DNA from: Actinophytocola glycyrrhizae | GTDB taxonomy: Bacteria > Actinomycetota > Actinomycetes > Mycobacteriales > Pseudonocardiaceae | Direction: 5' to 3' | DNA length: 64,000 nt | Assembly: GCF_042653545.1 (NCBI RefSeq) | Contig: NZ_JBHSIS010000022.1 | Location: 644,875 to 708,874, forward strand | Shown here: in pieces, positions 24,513 to 33,800 of the stretch | Layout: each line of letters begins with the position of its first letter | Position numbering within the stretch: position 1 is the stretch's first letter | Translations under genes and position numbers: made by a program | The notes under the pieces: generated by a model | What the model saw: only the letters and a program-made list of their open reading frames with translations | Told to the model about the DNA's origin: nothing | Databases searched by the model: none

Positions 24513-24580
24513 TTTGGCTCCTCTACACGGAAATTGCACATTTGTGCCTTTTGAGTTGATCACCCGAATGGACCGTGCGC

Positions 24581-24608
24581 TGGAAAGTTTCCATTGATAC
24601 AGTTTCCA
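24581..24608. promoter_or_regulatory. candidate operator of the XRE/DUF397 locus
   Basis: A 13-bp palindrome TGGAAAGTTTCCA (24581-24593, perfect around a central G) is followed by a direct copy of its right half, AGTTTCCA, at 24601-24608 (15-bp period). It lies ~70 bp upstream of the XRE start in the 301-bp gap (24513-24813) shared with the divergent small gene. I see nothing else I can name in the gap. Confidence 0.5.
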
Positions 24609-24813
24609 ACGTCAGTCCGGATTGCAGAACATTATACGGCTGACAGCCCCGTCCCGTGCGCGCTCTCGCAGGGCTCTGCGTGCGGGGCGCGGGTCAAGCT
24701 CGCCCGGCTGCCTCCCACCCTCTGGCCGGGCCCGCCGGTGGGCGGCGGCACGCGTCTCCCCGTTCTTCCTCCGTCGTGTGCCGTCGTCCGCCTTCCGAGA
24801 ACAGGAGATCGCA

Positions 24814-25038
24814 ATGCTGGGAGCCAACCTGATCGTCAGCTCGTACGTGGTGATCCGCGCGGGCTGCCCGGTCGCGATGAGCATCGACAACACCGACCAG
24901 GTGCAGGTCACGTGCGGCACGATCGGGGTGGACGCGTTCGAGTTCGTGCTGCAGCGCGAGGCACTGCGTGCGCTCGTGGAGCTGGGCACCGACGCCCTGG
25001 CGGAGATCGACGGGGTCAGGAGCCGTTGCGCTGGCTGA
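24814..25038 (+). CDS. small hypothetical protein
   Basis: A 74-residue protein starting MLGANLIVSSYVV, with AGGAG at the right distance before the ATG. It has a beta-rich N-terminal half and a helical, acidic C-terminal half (EFVLQREALRALVELGTDAL). No family recognised. Because it is divergent from the XRE/DUF397 pair, it may belong to that regulatory module; similar small genes accompany such pairs in actinomycetes. Its last 23 nt overlap the 3' end of the convergent DUF3000 gene. Confidence 0.7.
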   Translation: MLGANLIVSSYVVIRAGCPVAMSIDNTDQVQVTCGTIGVDAFEFVLQREALRALVELGTDALAEIDGVRSRCAG

Positions 25039-25579
25039 ACATCGTGACGCCGACGGGCGGCAGCCCGACCACGCTCGCCATGAGGTCGAAGAAGGCCTCG
25101 CCGTGCGGGCCGAGGTTGGCGTTCACCGGGGTCCAGGAGGCACGCAGCTCCAGGTCGTCGGTCCTGGCCGGGCCCGCGATGTCACCGAAGCGGGCCGACG
25201 ACGTGTCGGTCACCGTGCCGCCCAGCGCGCGGTACTCCGCACCCGTGGCGGCCAGCGCGTCCGTCAGCCACGACCAGCCCACCGTGGGCAGCAGCGGGTC
25301 GGCGGCCAGTTCGGCGTCCAGCTCGGCGCGGACGTAGGTCACGACGCGCAGGACACCGTCCCACGCCTCCTGGCCGTCCGGGTCGTGCAGGAGGATCAGG
25401 CGGCCCGTGGCCAGTTCGTCCTCGGGGCCGTTGACCTCCGCGGTGAACGCATACGCCCACGGCGCGAGGCGTTGCGGAGCGCGAACGACACCGAGCTGCA
25501 ACTCGGGCCGCGGTCGCAGCGCCTTCAGCGCGGCGACGGCCTGAGTGAACAGCTCGGGTGCTCCCGACGTACTGGTCAC
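25016..25579 (-). CDS. DUF3000 domain protein
   Basis: A protein of 187 residues matching DUF3000 (Rv2680-like), recognised by PWAYAFTAEVNG, GRLILLHDPDGQEAWDG, the GWSWLTDAL segment and the C-terminal RASWTPVNANLGPHGEAF. The function is unknown, but the gene is conserved next to rnd/hemE in actinobacteria. GTG at 25579 was chosen; an in-frame GTG at 25600 would add seven residues. It is divergent from hemE. Confidence 0.88.
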   Translation of the reverse strand: MTSTSGAPELFTQAVAALKALRPRPELQLGVVRAPQRLAPWAYAFTAEVNGPEDELATGRLILLHDPDGQEAWDGVLRVVTYVRAELDAELAADPLLPTVGWSWLTDALAATGAEYRALGGTVTDTSSARFGDIAGPARTDDLELRASWTPVNANLGPHGEAFFDLMASVVGLPPVGVTMFSQRNGS

Positions 25580-25720
25580 GACTCGTAACTGTAGGACCAC
25601 CCGAGTCAGTGAGTGGGTACGGCGCGCCGGAGTCTGGTCCTACTTGTGCACACCGACAGTGGGCGATTCTGATCTTGGGGCGCTCAGGATGGTTCATCCG
25701 ACCCGTGGCACGCTGGTTTC

Positions 25721-26770
25721 ATGACACCGGAACCCGCCGCGCCCGAGCGCGTGCAGACCGCGCCCCTGCTGGTGGCAGCCGCAGGTGAGAAGCCAAGTCA
25801 CACGCCGGTCTGGTTCATGCGGCAGGCGGGCCGGTCGCTGCCGGAGTACCGGAAGCTGCGCGAGGGCGTGCCGATGCTCGAGGCGTGCTTCAACCCCGAG
25901 ATGGTCTGCGAGATCACACTGCAGCCGGTGCGCAGGCACAACGTGGACGCGGCGATCCTGTTCAGCGACATCGTGGTGCCGCTCGTGGCGGCTGGGATCG
26001 ACGTGGACATCGTGCCGGGCACCGGCCCGGTCGTCGCCTCGCCCGTGCGGACCGCCGACGACGTCGCCGCGTTGCCGGATGTGACCGCGGAGGCGCTGCG
26101 GCCCGTCGCGCGGGCGATCGGCCTGCTGCGCAACGAGCTGGGCGCGACACCGCTGATCGGGTTCGCCGGCGCGCCGTTCACGCTGGCGTCCTACCTGATC
26201 GAGGGCGGGCCGAGCCGCCACCACGAGCGCACGAAGGCGCTCATGCACTCGGACAAGCAGACGTGGCACGCGCTGCTGGACAAGCTGGCGGGCATCACCC
26301 GCGAGTTCCTGCGCATGCAGGTCGCGGCCGGGGTGCAGGCGGTGCAGCTGTTCGACTCCTGGGCCGGTGCGCTGTCGGAGCGGGACTACCGCGAGCTGGT
26401 GCTGCCGCACTCGACCGCCGTGCTCGGGGCGCTCGCCGACGCCGGGGTGCCGAGGATCCACTTCGGGGTCGGGACCTCCGAGCTGCTGCCCGCGATGCGG
26501 GAGGCGGGCGCGGAGGTCGTCGGCGTGGACTGGCGGCTGCCGCTGGACGAGGCGGCGCGGCGGCTGCCGGGCACCGTGTTGCAGGGCAACCTGGACCCGG
26601 CGCTGCTGCTCGCGGACTTCTCCGTGGTGGAGGGCGAGGTGCGGCGCATCCACGCGGAAGGCCGGGCCGCGGCGGGGCACATCTTCAACCTGGGGCACGG
26701 GGTGCTGCCGGACACCGATCCGGACGTGCTGACGCGGGTCGTCGAGCTGGTGCACAGCCTCGAACCATGA
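25721..26770 (+). CDS. hemE: uroporphyrinogen decarboxylase
   Basis: HemE removes four acetate carboxyls from uroporphyrinogen III to give coproporphyrinogen III. The 349-residue protein shows the signature VWFMRQAGRSLPEYRKLRE (about 30-48), FSDIVVPLVAAGI, GFAGAPFTLASYLIEGG, QLFDSWAG and the C-terminal GHIFNLGHGVLPDTDPD. Its stop overlaps the start of hemY by 4 nt, so the heme genes form an operon, hemE-hemY-hemQ, with a CoA-transferase-like gene attached. Confidence 0.97.
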   Translation: MTPEPAAPERVQTAPLLVAAAGEKPSHTPVWFMRQAGRSLPEYRKLREGVPMLEACFNPEMVCEITLQPVRRHNVDAAILFSDIVVPLVAAGIDVDIVPGTGPVVASPVRTADDVAALPDVTAEALRPVARAIGLLRNELGATPLIGFAGAPFTLASYLIEGGPSRHHERTKALMHSDKQTWHALLDKLAGITREFLRMQVAAGVQAVQLFDSWAGALSERDYRELVLPHSTAVLGALADAGVPRIHFGVGTSELLPAMREAGAEVVGVDWRLPLDEAARRLPGTVLQGNLDPALLLADFSVVEGEVRRIHAEGRAAAGHIFNLGHGVLPDTDPDVLTRVVELVHSLEP

Positions 26771-28188
26771 GTCACGTCGTTGTCATCGGTGGGGGCGTTT
26801 CCGGGCTCGTGACGGCGTACCGGCTGCGGCAGCGGCTGGGGCCCTCGGCACGGCTGACGGTGCTGGAGCAGTCGGCCCAGCTCGGTGGGAAGCTGCGGAC
26901 GGTCGACCTCGACGGCGTGCCGACCGACGTCGGCGCGGAGGCGTTCGTGGTGCGCAACCCGTCGGCGTCGCGGCTGGTCGAGGAACTGGGGCTGTCCGTG
27001 GTGCACCCGACCGGTGCCACCGCGACGATCCGGGCCGGTGGCAGGACGGCCGGGCTGCCGAGGCGGACGTTCCTCGGCGTGCCCGCCGGTGCGGACGCGG
27101 TGCGGGACGTGCTGTCGGCCGACGGGGTCGCGCGGGTGGCGGCGGAGTCGTCGCTGCCGCCGGTGTCGCTGGCCGACGGTGAGGACGCGTCGGTCGGCGC
27201 GTTGCTGTCGCAGCGGCTCGGGCGCGAGGTGGTGGACCACCTGGTGGAGCCGTTGCTGGGTGGCGTGTACGCGGGCCGTGCCGACCGGCTGGGCCTGCGG
27301 GCCACCATGCCCGCGCTGGTGACGGCGCTGAACTCGACGGGTTCGCTGACGGGTGCCGCCTCGTCGCTGGTGCCGGACGTGCCGGGGCCGCGCAAGCCGG
27401 TGTTCGGCACGCTGCCGGGCGGGATGCGTGAGCTGGTCGGCGCGCTGGCGGACGCCGCGAAGGCGGAGATCCGGCTCGGCACGACCGTCCGGCGGCTGGA
27501 ATGCCCTGAAAGACGCTTTCAGGGCACTCAACGTCCCGAAAGCGTCTTTCAGGGCAGGTGGCGGGTCGAGGTGGGGCCGGTGCCGCGGCCCGAGTTCATC
27601 GACGCCGACGCCGTTGTGGTGGCCGTGCCGCCGCCAGCCGCGCGGAAGTTGCTCGCCGACGTGGCACCGGCGGCGTCGGCCGGTTACGGGCGGATCGAGG
27701 TCGGGTCCATGGCAGTCGTGAGCATGGTCCTGCCCGCCGACGTGACCCTGCCGGAAGCCAGCGGGGTGCTGCTCGCCGTGGGAGAGCGTCACCGCGACGG
27801 CACCCCGTTCACGGCCAAGGCGTTCACGTTCACCTCCCGCAAGTGGGGCGGGGAGCGGGTGCGGCTGCGGGCGTCGGTCGGGCGCGTCGGTGAGGAGTTG
27901 ACGCTGCGCCGGGACGAGGACGCGCTGCTGGCCGACGTGCTCGCCGATCTGGCCGAGCTGGCCGGTGTCGAGGCCAGGCCGGACGCCTGGACGGTCACCA
28001 AGTGGGGCGGGGGGCTGCCGCAGTACGGGGTCGGTCACACAGACCTGACCGCCGGAATCGAACGTGCCGTCGAGGCCGTGCCGGGCCTTGCTGTGACGGG
28101 CGCCTCGTTCCGCGGTGTCGGCATCCCGGCCTGCGTGGACGCCGCCACCGCCGCCGCGGAACGGGTGGCCGCGCACCTGGCAGTATGA
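26767..28188 (+). CDS. hemY: coproporphyrinogen III oxidase (HemY/CgoX), with palindrome insert
   Basis: A flavin enzyme that oxidises coproporphyrinogen III to coproporphyrin III in the coproporphyrin-dependent heme pathway. The 473-residue protein has an FAD site VVVIGGGVSGLVTAYRL (4-20), GGKLRT, GAEAFVVRNPS and the C-terminal GVGIPACVDAA. Odd feature: residues 246-263 (CPERRFQGTQRPESVFQG) are encoded exactly by a 55-bp palindrome (27502-27556) of a family that is otherwise intergenic here. They sit between strands RRLE and RWRVEVG, where homologues have a short turn. The frame is kept, so the protein is probably active. ATG overlaps the hemE stop. Confidence 0.94.
   Translation: MSHVVVIGGGVSGLVTAYRLRQRLGPSARLTVLEQSAQLGGKLRTVDLDGVPTDVGAEAFVVRNPSASRLVEELGLSVVHPTGATATIRAGGRTAGLPRRTFLGVPAGADAVRDVLSADGVARVAAESSLPPVSLADGEDASVGALLSQRLGREVVDHLVEPLLGGVYAGRADRLGLRATMPALVTALNSTGSLTGAASSLVPDVPGPRKPVFGTLPGGMRELVGALADAAKAEIRLGTTVRRLECPERRFQGTQRPESVFQGRWRVEVGPVPRPEFIDADAVVVAVPPPAARKLLADVAPAASAGYGRIEVGSMAVVSMVLPADVTLPEASGVLLAVGERHRDGTPFTAKAFTFTSRKWGGERVRLRASVGRVGEELTLRRDEDALLADVLADLAELAGVEARPDAWTVTKWGGGLPQYGVGHTDLTAGIERAVEAVPGLAVTGASFRGVGIPACVDAATAAAERVAAHLAV
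27502..27556. repeat. 55-bp palindrome family, copy D, inside hemY
   Basis: The arms are 19 bp and perfect: TGCCCTGAAAGACGCTTTC (27502-27520) and GAAAGCGTCTTTCAGGGCA (27538-27556), with a 17-nt centre. Length and ends equal the intergenic copies, but both arms carry GACGCTTTC instead of GGCGCGTTC, so the change is compensatory. It is read in a stop-free frame as 18 residues of HemY. Confidence 0.88.
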
Positions 28189-28192
28189 GGTC

Positions 28193-28882
28193 ATGGCCCG
28201 CCTGAACTACACCGAGCTGAACGACACGATCCGCTACACGATGTGGTCGGTGTTCAGTGTGTCGACGCCGCTCGGGGACGACCGTGAGCCCACCGCCACC
28301 GAGGCGAGCGAGTACCTCGACGGCCTGGCGGACAAGGGCGTCGTCGTGCGCGGCGTGTACGACGTGGCCGGTCTGCGTGCCGACGCCGACTACCTGATCT
28401 GGTGGCACGCCGAGGAGATCGAGCAGCTGCAGACCGCGTACGCCGGGTTCCGCCGCACCGCGCTCGGCCGCGCGTCGGCGCCCGTGTGGAGCCAGGTCGC
28501 GCTGCACCGGCCCGCCGAGTTCAACAAGAGCCACGTCCCGGCGTTCCTCGCGGGTGAGGAGCCGAGGAAGTTCGTGTGCGTGTACCCCTTCGTCCGGTCC
28601 TACGAGTGGTACCTGCTGCCCGACGAGGAGCGCCGCGGGATGCTCGCCGAGCACGGCAAGATGGCCCGCGACTACCCCGACGTGCGGGCCAACACGGTCG
28701 CGTCCTTCGCGCTCGGCGACTACGAGTGGATCCTCGCCTTCGAGGCCGACGAACTGCACCGGATCGTGGACCTGATGCGGCACCTGCGGGGCAGCACGGC
28801 CCGCAGGCACGTGCGGGAGGAGATCCCGTTCTACACCGGGACGCGCGTCGCCCCGGCGGAACTGGTGGCGAGCCTGCCGTAG
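28193..28882 (+). CDS. hemQ: coproheme decarboxylase (HemQ/ChdC)
   Basis: A chlorite-dismutase-fold enzyme that decarboxylates coproheme to heme b, the last step of the coproporphyrin pathway. The 229-residue protein has the actinobacterial arrangement: candidate distal His114 (FNKSHVPAF), reactive Tyr131 (CVYPFVRSYEWY) and candidate proximal His154 (LAEHGKMARD). The spacing matches Corynebacterium diphtheriae ChdC. ATG at 28193 is 4 nt past the hemY stop; an earlier in-frame start would overlap hemY for 25 codons. The ferrochelatase gene (cpfC) is not in this window. Confidence 0.95.
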   Translation: MARLNYTELNDTIRYTMWSVFSVSTPLGDDREPTATEASEYLDGLADKGVVVRGVYDVAGLRADADYLIWWHAEEIEQLQTAYAGFRRTALGRASAPVWSQVALHRPAEFNKSHVPAFLAGEEPRKFVCVYPFVRSYEWYLLPDEERRGMLAEHGKMARDYPDVRANTVASFALGDYEWILAFEADELHRIVDLMRHLRGSTARRHVREEIPFYTGTRVAPAELVASLP

Positions 28883-30037
28883 ATGGCGTACCGGGTCACC
28901 GAACTCGCGACGACCTGCGTGACCATGGCCACGCGGGCGGCGTACGACCTGTGGGCCCGCCCGGCGCCGGGCCCGGTCGACCCCGGCCACGCGTTCGAGG
29001 CGTTCCGCAGCGAACGGCACACGCGGGTGCTCGGTGCTTCGACCGGGCCGCTGTGGGCCCCGCTCTCCGGTGACCACCGCGCCGTCGACGGGTGGGTCCG
29101 GCTGCATGCCAACTACCCGCACCACGCCGCCGCGATCCACCGCGCACTGGGTCCCGATCCGGCGTCGGCGGTCGCCCGGCTGCCCGCGATCGCCGTCGAG
29201 GACGCCGTGCTGGCAGCGGGTGGGGCGGCCGCCGCCCTGCGCACCCGCTCGGACTGGCTGGCCGCCCAGGGCGCCTCGGTCCGCGAGGAACCGTTGGTGG
29301 CACTGGAAAAACTCGGTTCGGCACCCGCGTCGCCACGCACCGGGGACAGCCCGCTGGCCGGCGTGCGGGTCCTGGACCTGACACACGTCATCGCCGGGCC
29401 GGTGTGCGGCCGGGTGCTGGCGGCACACGGCGCGGACGTCCTGCACGTGACACCGCCGGACTGGCCGGTGCTGCTGGACCTGGTGCGGGACACGGACTTC
29501 GGCAAACGCCAGTGCGTCACCGACCTCGACGGCGTACGCGCGCTGGCGGCCGAGGCGGACGTCTTCGTGCAGTCGTACAGACCGGGCGCGCTGGGCTTGC
29601 GCGCCGCCGACCTGGCGGCGCGACGGCCGGGAATCGTGGTGGTCAGCCTGTCCGCGTACGGCCACACCGGCCCGTGGCGCGACCGCCGCGGCTTCGACAG
29701 CCTGGTCCAGATGTCGACCGGCATCGCCGCCGGTGACCCGCCGCGACCGCTGCCCGCGCAGGCACTGGACCACGGCACGGGCTGGCTCGCCGCGTACGGC
29801 GCCATGACCGCCCTGAGCCGGGGCGGCTCGTGGCACGTCCACGTTTCCCTTGCGAGAACAGCGGAATGGCTCCACGACCTCGGCGACGGCGACCCGGTGC
29901 CCGAAGTGGACCCGGCGCCGTGGCTGACGGAGACCGACAGCGACTTCGGCCGCCTGCGCCACCTCCGCGTCCCCGGCGCGACGGTCGAACCGGCGGGCCC
30001 GCGCCACCCGGGCAGCGACCCGGCCGCGTGGTGGTGA
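28883..30037 (+). CDS. CaiB/BaiF-type (family III) CoA-transferase-like protein
   Basis: The 384-residue protein has an N-terminal ~155-residue half without clear motifs and a C-terminal half resembling family III CoA transferases: SPLAGVRVLDLTHVIAGPVCGRVLAAHGADV, FGKRQCVTDL, DVFVQSYRPGALG and GFDSLVQMSTGIAAG. In the last, Asp is in the position of the catalytic aspartate. The order suggests a circularly arranged or truncated relative. It starts directly after the hemQ stop, so it is co-transcribed with heme genes. The substrate is unknown. Confidence 0.82.
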   Translation: MAYRVTELATTCVTMATRAAYDLWARPAPGPVDPGHAFEAFRSERHTRVLGASTGPLWAPLSGDHRAVDGWVRLHANYPHHAAAIHRALGPDPASAVARLPAIAVEDAVLAAGGAAAALRTRSDWLAAQGASVREEPLVALEKLGSAPASPRTGDSPLAGVRVLDLTHVIAGPVCGRVLAAHGADVLHVTPPDWPVLLDLVRDTDFGKRQCVTDLDGVRALAAEADVFVQSYRPGALGLRAADLAARRPGIVVVSLSAYGHTGPWRDRRGFDSLVQMSTGIAAGDPPRPLPAQALDHGTGWLAAYGAMTALSRGGSWHVHVSLARTAEWLHDLGDGDPVPEVDPAPWLTETDSDFGRLRHLRVPGATVEPAGPRHPGSDPAAWW

Positions 30038-30086
30038 CGTCAGGGCGGCAAGCCCGCTACGAAGCCGAACAAGTACAGGGGGATTC

Positions 30087-30827
30087 GTGATTCTCGCGCA
30101 CATCAGCGATCTGCACATCGGGCAGGACCGGGGAGACGGGGGTGCCCGCGCGTTGCGGCGGGCGATGGACACCGTCGAGTGGCTCAACGGGATCGGCGGC
30201 GATCTCGACGGTGTGCTCGTCACCGGGGACCTCGCCGACCACGGGCTGGCGGCGGAGTACGAGACCGTTCGGGAACTCCTTGCCACACTGCGGTTCCCGG
30301 TCCTCACCTGCCCTGGCAACCACGACGACCGGGCGGCCTACCTCGGCACGCTGCTCGGCGAGCAGGCGGACACCGGTGCCGTCAACCGGGTGCACCACCT
30401 CGGCGGGTACACGATCGCGATGTGCGACTCCAGCATCCCGGGACGCGACGAGGGGTACCTCGACGACGAGACGCTCGCCTGGCTCGGCAAGGTGCTCGCC
30501 GACACCGGGGAACCGGCGCTGGTCTGCCTCCACCACCCGCCGGTGCCGCTGGGCATTCCGTTCGTCGACGGGATCCGGCTCCAGGACGCGGACCGGCTGG
30601 CGGACGTGCTGCCGGGCCACGTCGTCGCGGTCCTGTGTGGACACGCGCACACCGGGGCCACGACGACCTTCGCCGGGCGCCCCCTGGTGGTGGCGCCCGG
30701 CGTGGTCTCGACCGTCACGCTGCCGTTCGAGGGCGGCGACGTGATCGGCTACGGCCCACCGCCCTCGGTCGCCTTCCACGTGCTCGACGGCGACCGAGGG
30801 CTGGTCACTCACTTCCGGAGTTTGTAG
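30087..30827 (+). CDS. metallophosphoesterase (cyclic-nucleotide phosphodiesterase-like)
   Basis: The 246-residue protein has all metal-binding motifs of the calcineurin-like fold: ISDLHIG (Asp8, His10), VTGDLADHG, CPGNHDD, CLHHPP and CGHAHTG. This set matches class III cyclic-nucleotide phosphodiesterases such as CpdA and Rv0805. The GTG start has a strong GGGGG Shine-Dalgarno at about 7 nt. It is convergent with the subtilase gene, overlapping by 19 nt at the 3' ends. Confidence 0.92.
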   Translation: MILAHISDLHIGQDRGDGGARALRRAMDTVEWLNGIGGDLDGVLVTGDLADHGLAAEYETVRELLATLRFPVLTCPGNHDDRAAYLGTLLGEQADTGAVNRVHHLGGYTIAMCDSSIPGRDEGYLDDETLAWLGKVLADTGEPALVCLHHPPVPLGIPFVDGIRLQDADRLADVLPGHVVAVLCGHAHTGATTTFAGRPLVVAPGVVSTVTLPFEGGDVIGYGPPPSVAFHVLDGDRGLVTHFRSL

Positions 30828-33800
30828 GCGTTCAACAGGGTTTCGGTCACCGTGCCGCCGTTGCGGTCGGTGGCGGTCGCCCGCAGCGACACCGTCTCCG
30901 CGCCGGCCGGGTGGTACAGCACCGCGACCAGGTTGAGGACCGTGTGCGCGCGCCGCCAGGTCTTGCCACCGTCGTAGGAGGCCTCGACCTTGAGTGTGCG
31001 TGCGCGGTCGACCGCACCGGTTCCGTTGTGCTGCAACGACACCGGCACCAGGAACGGCACGCCTGCCTTGGCCGTGTTGTCGGCGGCCAGCTTCGGGGTG
31101 AACCGGAGCGCGGACGCCTCGATCGGATGCACGTTCTCCTCGTCGACGAACGCGGACCGGAACGTCCACTCGGCACTGACCGTCGTGCTCACGTCGAACA
31201 CGTCGGCCGGCCGGTCCGCCGTCACGACGACGCGGTACTCGCCGTCCTCCGCGGGCACCTCGAAGAAGCCCGACGCCGAGTCGGTCTCACCGACGAGCTC
31301 GCCGTCGCGGTAGAGCCGCAGCGACTCCGACTCGGCGATCGAGAACCCCGCGTTGCCCGCGTTGTCGGAGAACAACGGCGGCAGGATGTACAACTCGTTG
31401 GCGTACCGGTAGATCCAGCCGCCGGGGTAGCCGTCGTTGGTGAACGCCGGGCCGAACACGCCGTGGTTGAACGACGTGCGGTACTTCTTGCCCGCCCGGT
31501 ACTCGTCGTTCGGCGAGGTGAACTGCGCCTCGATGTCCTCCCCGTTGAGCTGCAGGAGTATCGACTGCCACTGCACGCCGCCGGTCGTGTAGTACTCGTT
31601 GCGCTCGCCCGGCAGGTCCACCGGGGTCTCGATGCCGAACACCATCCCGCCGCCCTCGGCCGGGGACGGGAACGAGATCTTGCCGCCGGTGCGGTCGGGC
31701 GTCGGGGAACCGTGCGACGCACGCACGGTCGCGACGTCCCTGGAGGTCACGGCCTTCGTGAACCCGGTCGGCATGGCGGCCCGCGGGAACCAGGCGAGAC
31801 CGTAGAACGAACCGTCGTCGGCCGTCCACTGGGTGTTGACCTTCGCGGTGAACGCGGGCTGTGGCTCACCGAGGTGCGCCGTCGAGACCGTGCTCAGGTC
31901 CTCGGTCAGGAACGCGGAACCGAGGCCACCGCTTTCGGTGGTCAGCGAGTAGCCGAGGTCCCCGAGGATCAGGTCGGCCGCCGCGGGCGGGGTGACGCTC
32001 ACCGGTTCGGCCACGCGTGCGTCGACCGTGACCGTCATGTCCCTGTCCAGCACCAGTTTCGGCTGGACCAGGATGCTGGCGCGCGAGTTCTCGTCGGTGC
32101 CCTCGAACACGGTGTCGTCGAGCAGGTAGGTGCCCTTCGGCAGCCGGACCTCGACGCTGCCGTCCTCGTCGTACGGCGTCGCGAACCGGTACTTGTCGAT
32201 GCCGTACAGCAGCAGGCCGTACTCGCCGGTCGGCGCGCCGGAGGAATCGAGCGTGTCGACGGTCAGGTCGTAGCTCTCGACCTCGCGGTCCAGCGCCACC
32301 GGCGTGCGGGTCACGGACTCGCCCTCGGTCGCCACGACCGCGCCGGAGAAGAACCCGTCGACGTCGCCGACACCGGCGTCACCGGTGACCGAGACCTCGG
32401 CCGTGCCGCCCGCCGGGACGGTGACCTGCTCGGCGCTCAACGTGAACATGCCCGCCGGCGCGTCCGTGTCGAGCGACAGCGCGAGCGTCACGTCCGCGTC
32501 ACCGAGATTGCGGTAGGTCAGCGTCCTGCTGACCGGCACGTCGTCGTCGTGCGGCCACTGGACGGTGCCGATGCTGACGTTCGTCGGCTCGGTCACCACC
32601 GACTGGGTGATCGCGCGGGCCACGTCGATCCGGCCGGACCCCTGTTCGAACGCGGTCAGGTCCGGGTGCGGCTTCGCCGACGCCGACAGGACCGCCTTCA
32701 GTTGCGCGCCGGTGTAGTCCGGGTGTTGCTGCGCGAGGAGCGCGGCCGCCCCCGCGACGTGCGGGGTGGCCATGGACGTGCCGGACAGTGCGGTGTAGCC
32801 GGGTTCGACCTCCGGGCCGATCGTGCCGTCGGAGTGCAGTGCCGCCACGATCGCCACGCCGGGCGCGGTGACGTCGGGTTTGATCGCGCCGTCGCCGACC
32901 CTGGGGCCGCGGCTGGAGAAGCTCGCCAGGTTGTCGTCGCGGTCCACGGCGCCGACGGTGAGCGCGGCGTCCGCGCTGCCGGGGGTGCCGACCGTGCTCT
33001 CGCCGCCCGCGTTGCCCGCCGCGATCACGAACAGCGTGCCGTACTCGGCGGAGAGCCGGTTGACGGCTTCCTCCATCGGGTCGATCCCGGGTGTGTCACC
33101 GCCGCCGAGCGACATGTTGGCGATGTCGGCGCCCTGCTCGGCAGCCCACTCCATGCCCGCGATGATCCACGACTCGAGGCCGCCGCCGAAGTCGTCGAGC
33201 ACCTTCGCGTCGAGGATCTGCGCGCCGGAGGCGACGCCACGGTACTTGCCGCCGGACTTCGCGCCGGTGCCCGCCACGATCGACGCGACGTGCGTGCCGT
33301 GGCCGAAGTGGTCGACGTTGTCGGGTGCCTCGGAGAAGTTCGCCTCGGCGATCTCCCGGTCGGCGAGGTCGGGGTGCGTCTGGTCGACGCCGGTGTCGAT
33401 CACCGCGACCTTGGTGCCCGCACCGGTGTAGCCGGCGTCCCAGGCGGCGGGCGCGCCGATCTGCGGGACGCTGTGGTCCAGCACGGCCTTCCGCTTGCCG
33501 TCGAGCCAGACCTTGCTGACACCGCGGGCACTGGTGAGGTCGCGCCACGCCGCGCCCTTCTCCGCCTCGTAGGCGTAGCCGTCGATGCTCGGCAGCGCTC
33601 GACCCTGTGTGGCGACGCGGTTCGCGCCCTGGCCGGTGACGATCAGCGGCACGGTGGCGCGGTTGTCGTAGCCGAACTCCTTGAGCGTGGTGATGTCGAA
33701 CAACCGCCGGTCGACGCGGCCCTGCGCCACCGGGCTGATCGCGTCGGCGGGGATGACGTACTGGTGGTCCGCGGTCTTGCGCACCGAGAACTGCATGCCG

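Noticed and set aside
26767..28188. hemY as a pseudogene because of the palindrome
   Set aside because: The insertion keeps the frame, and the FAD motif and C-terminal motif are intact, so a functional protein is more likely.
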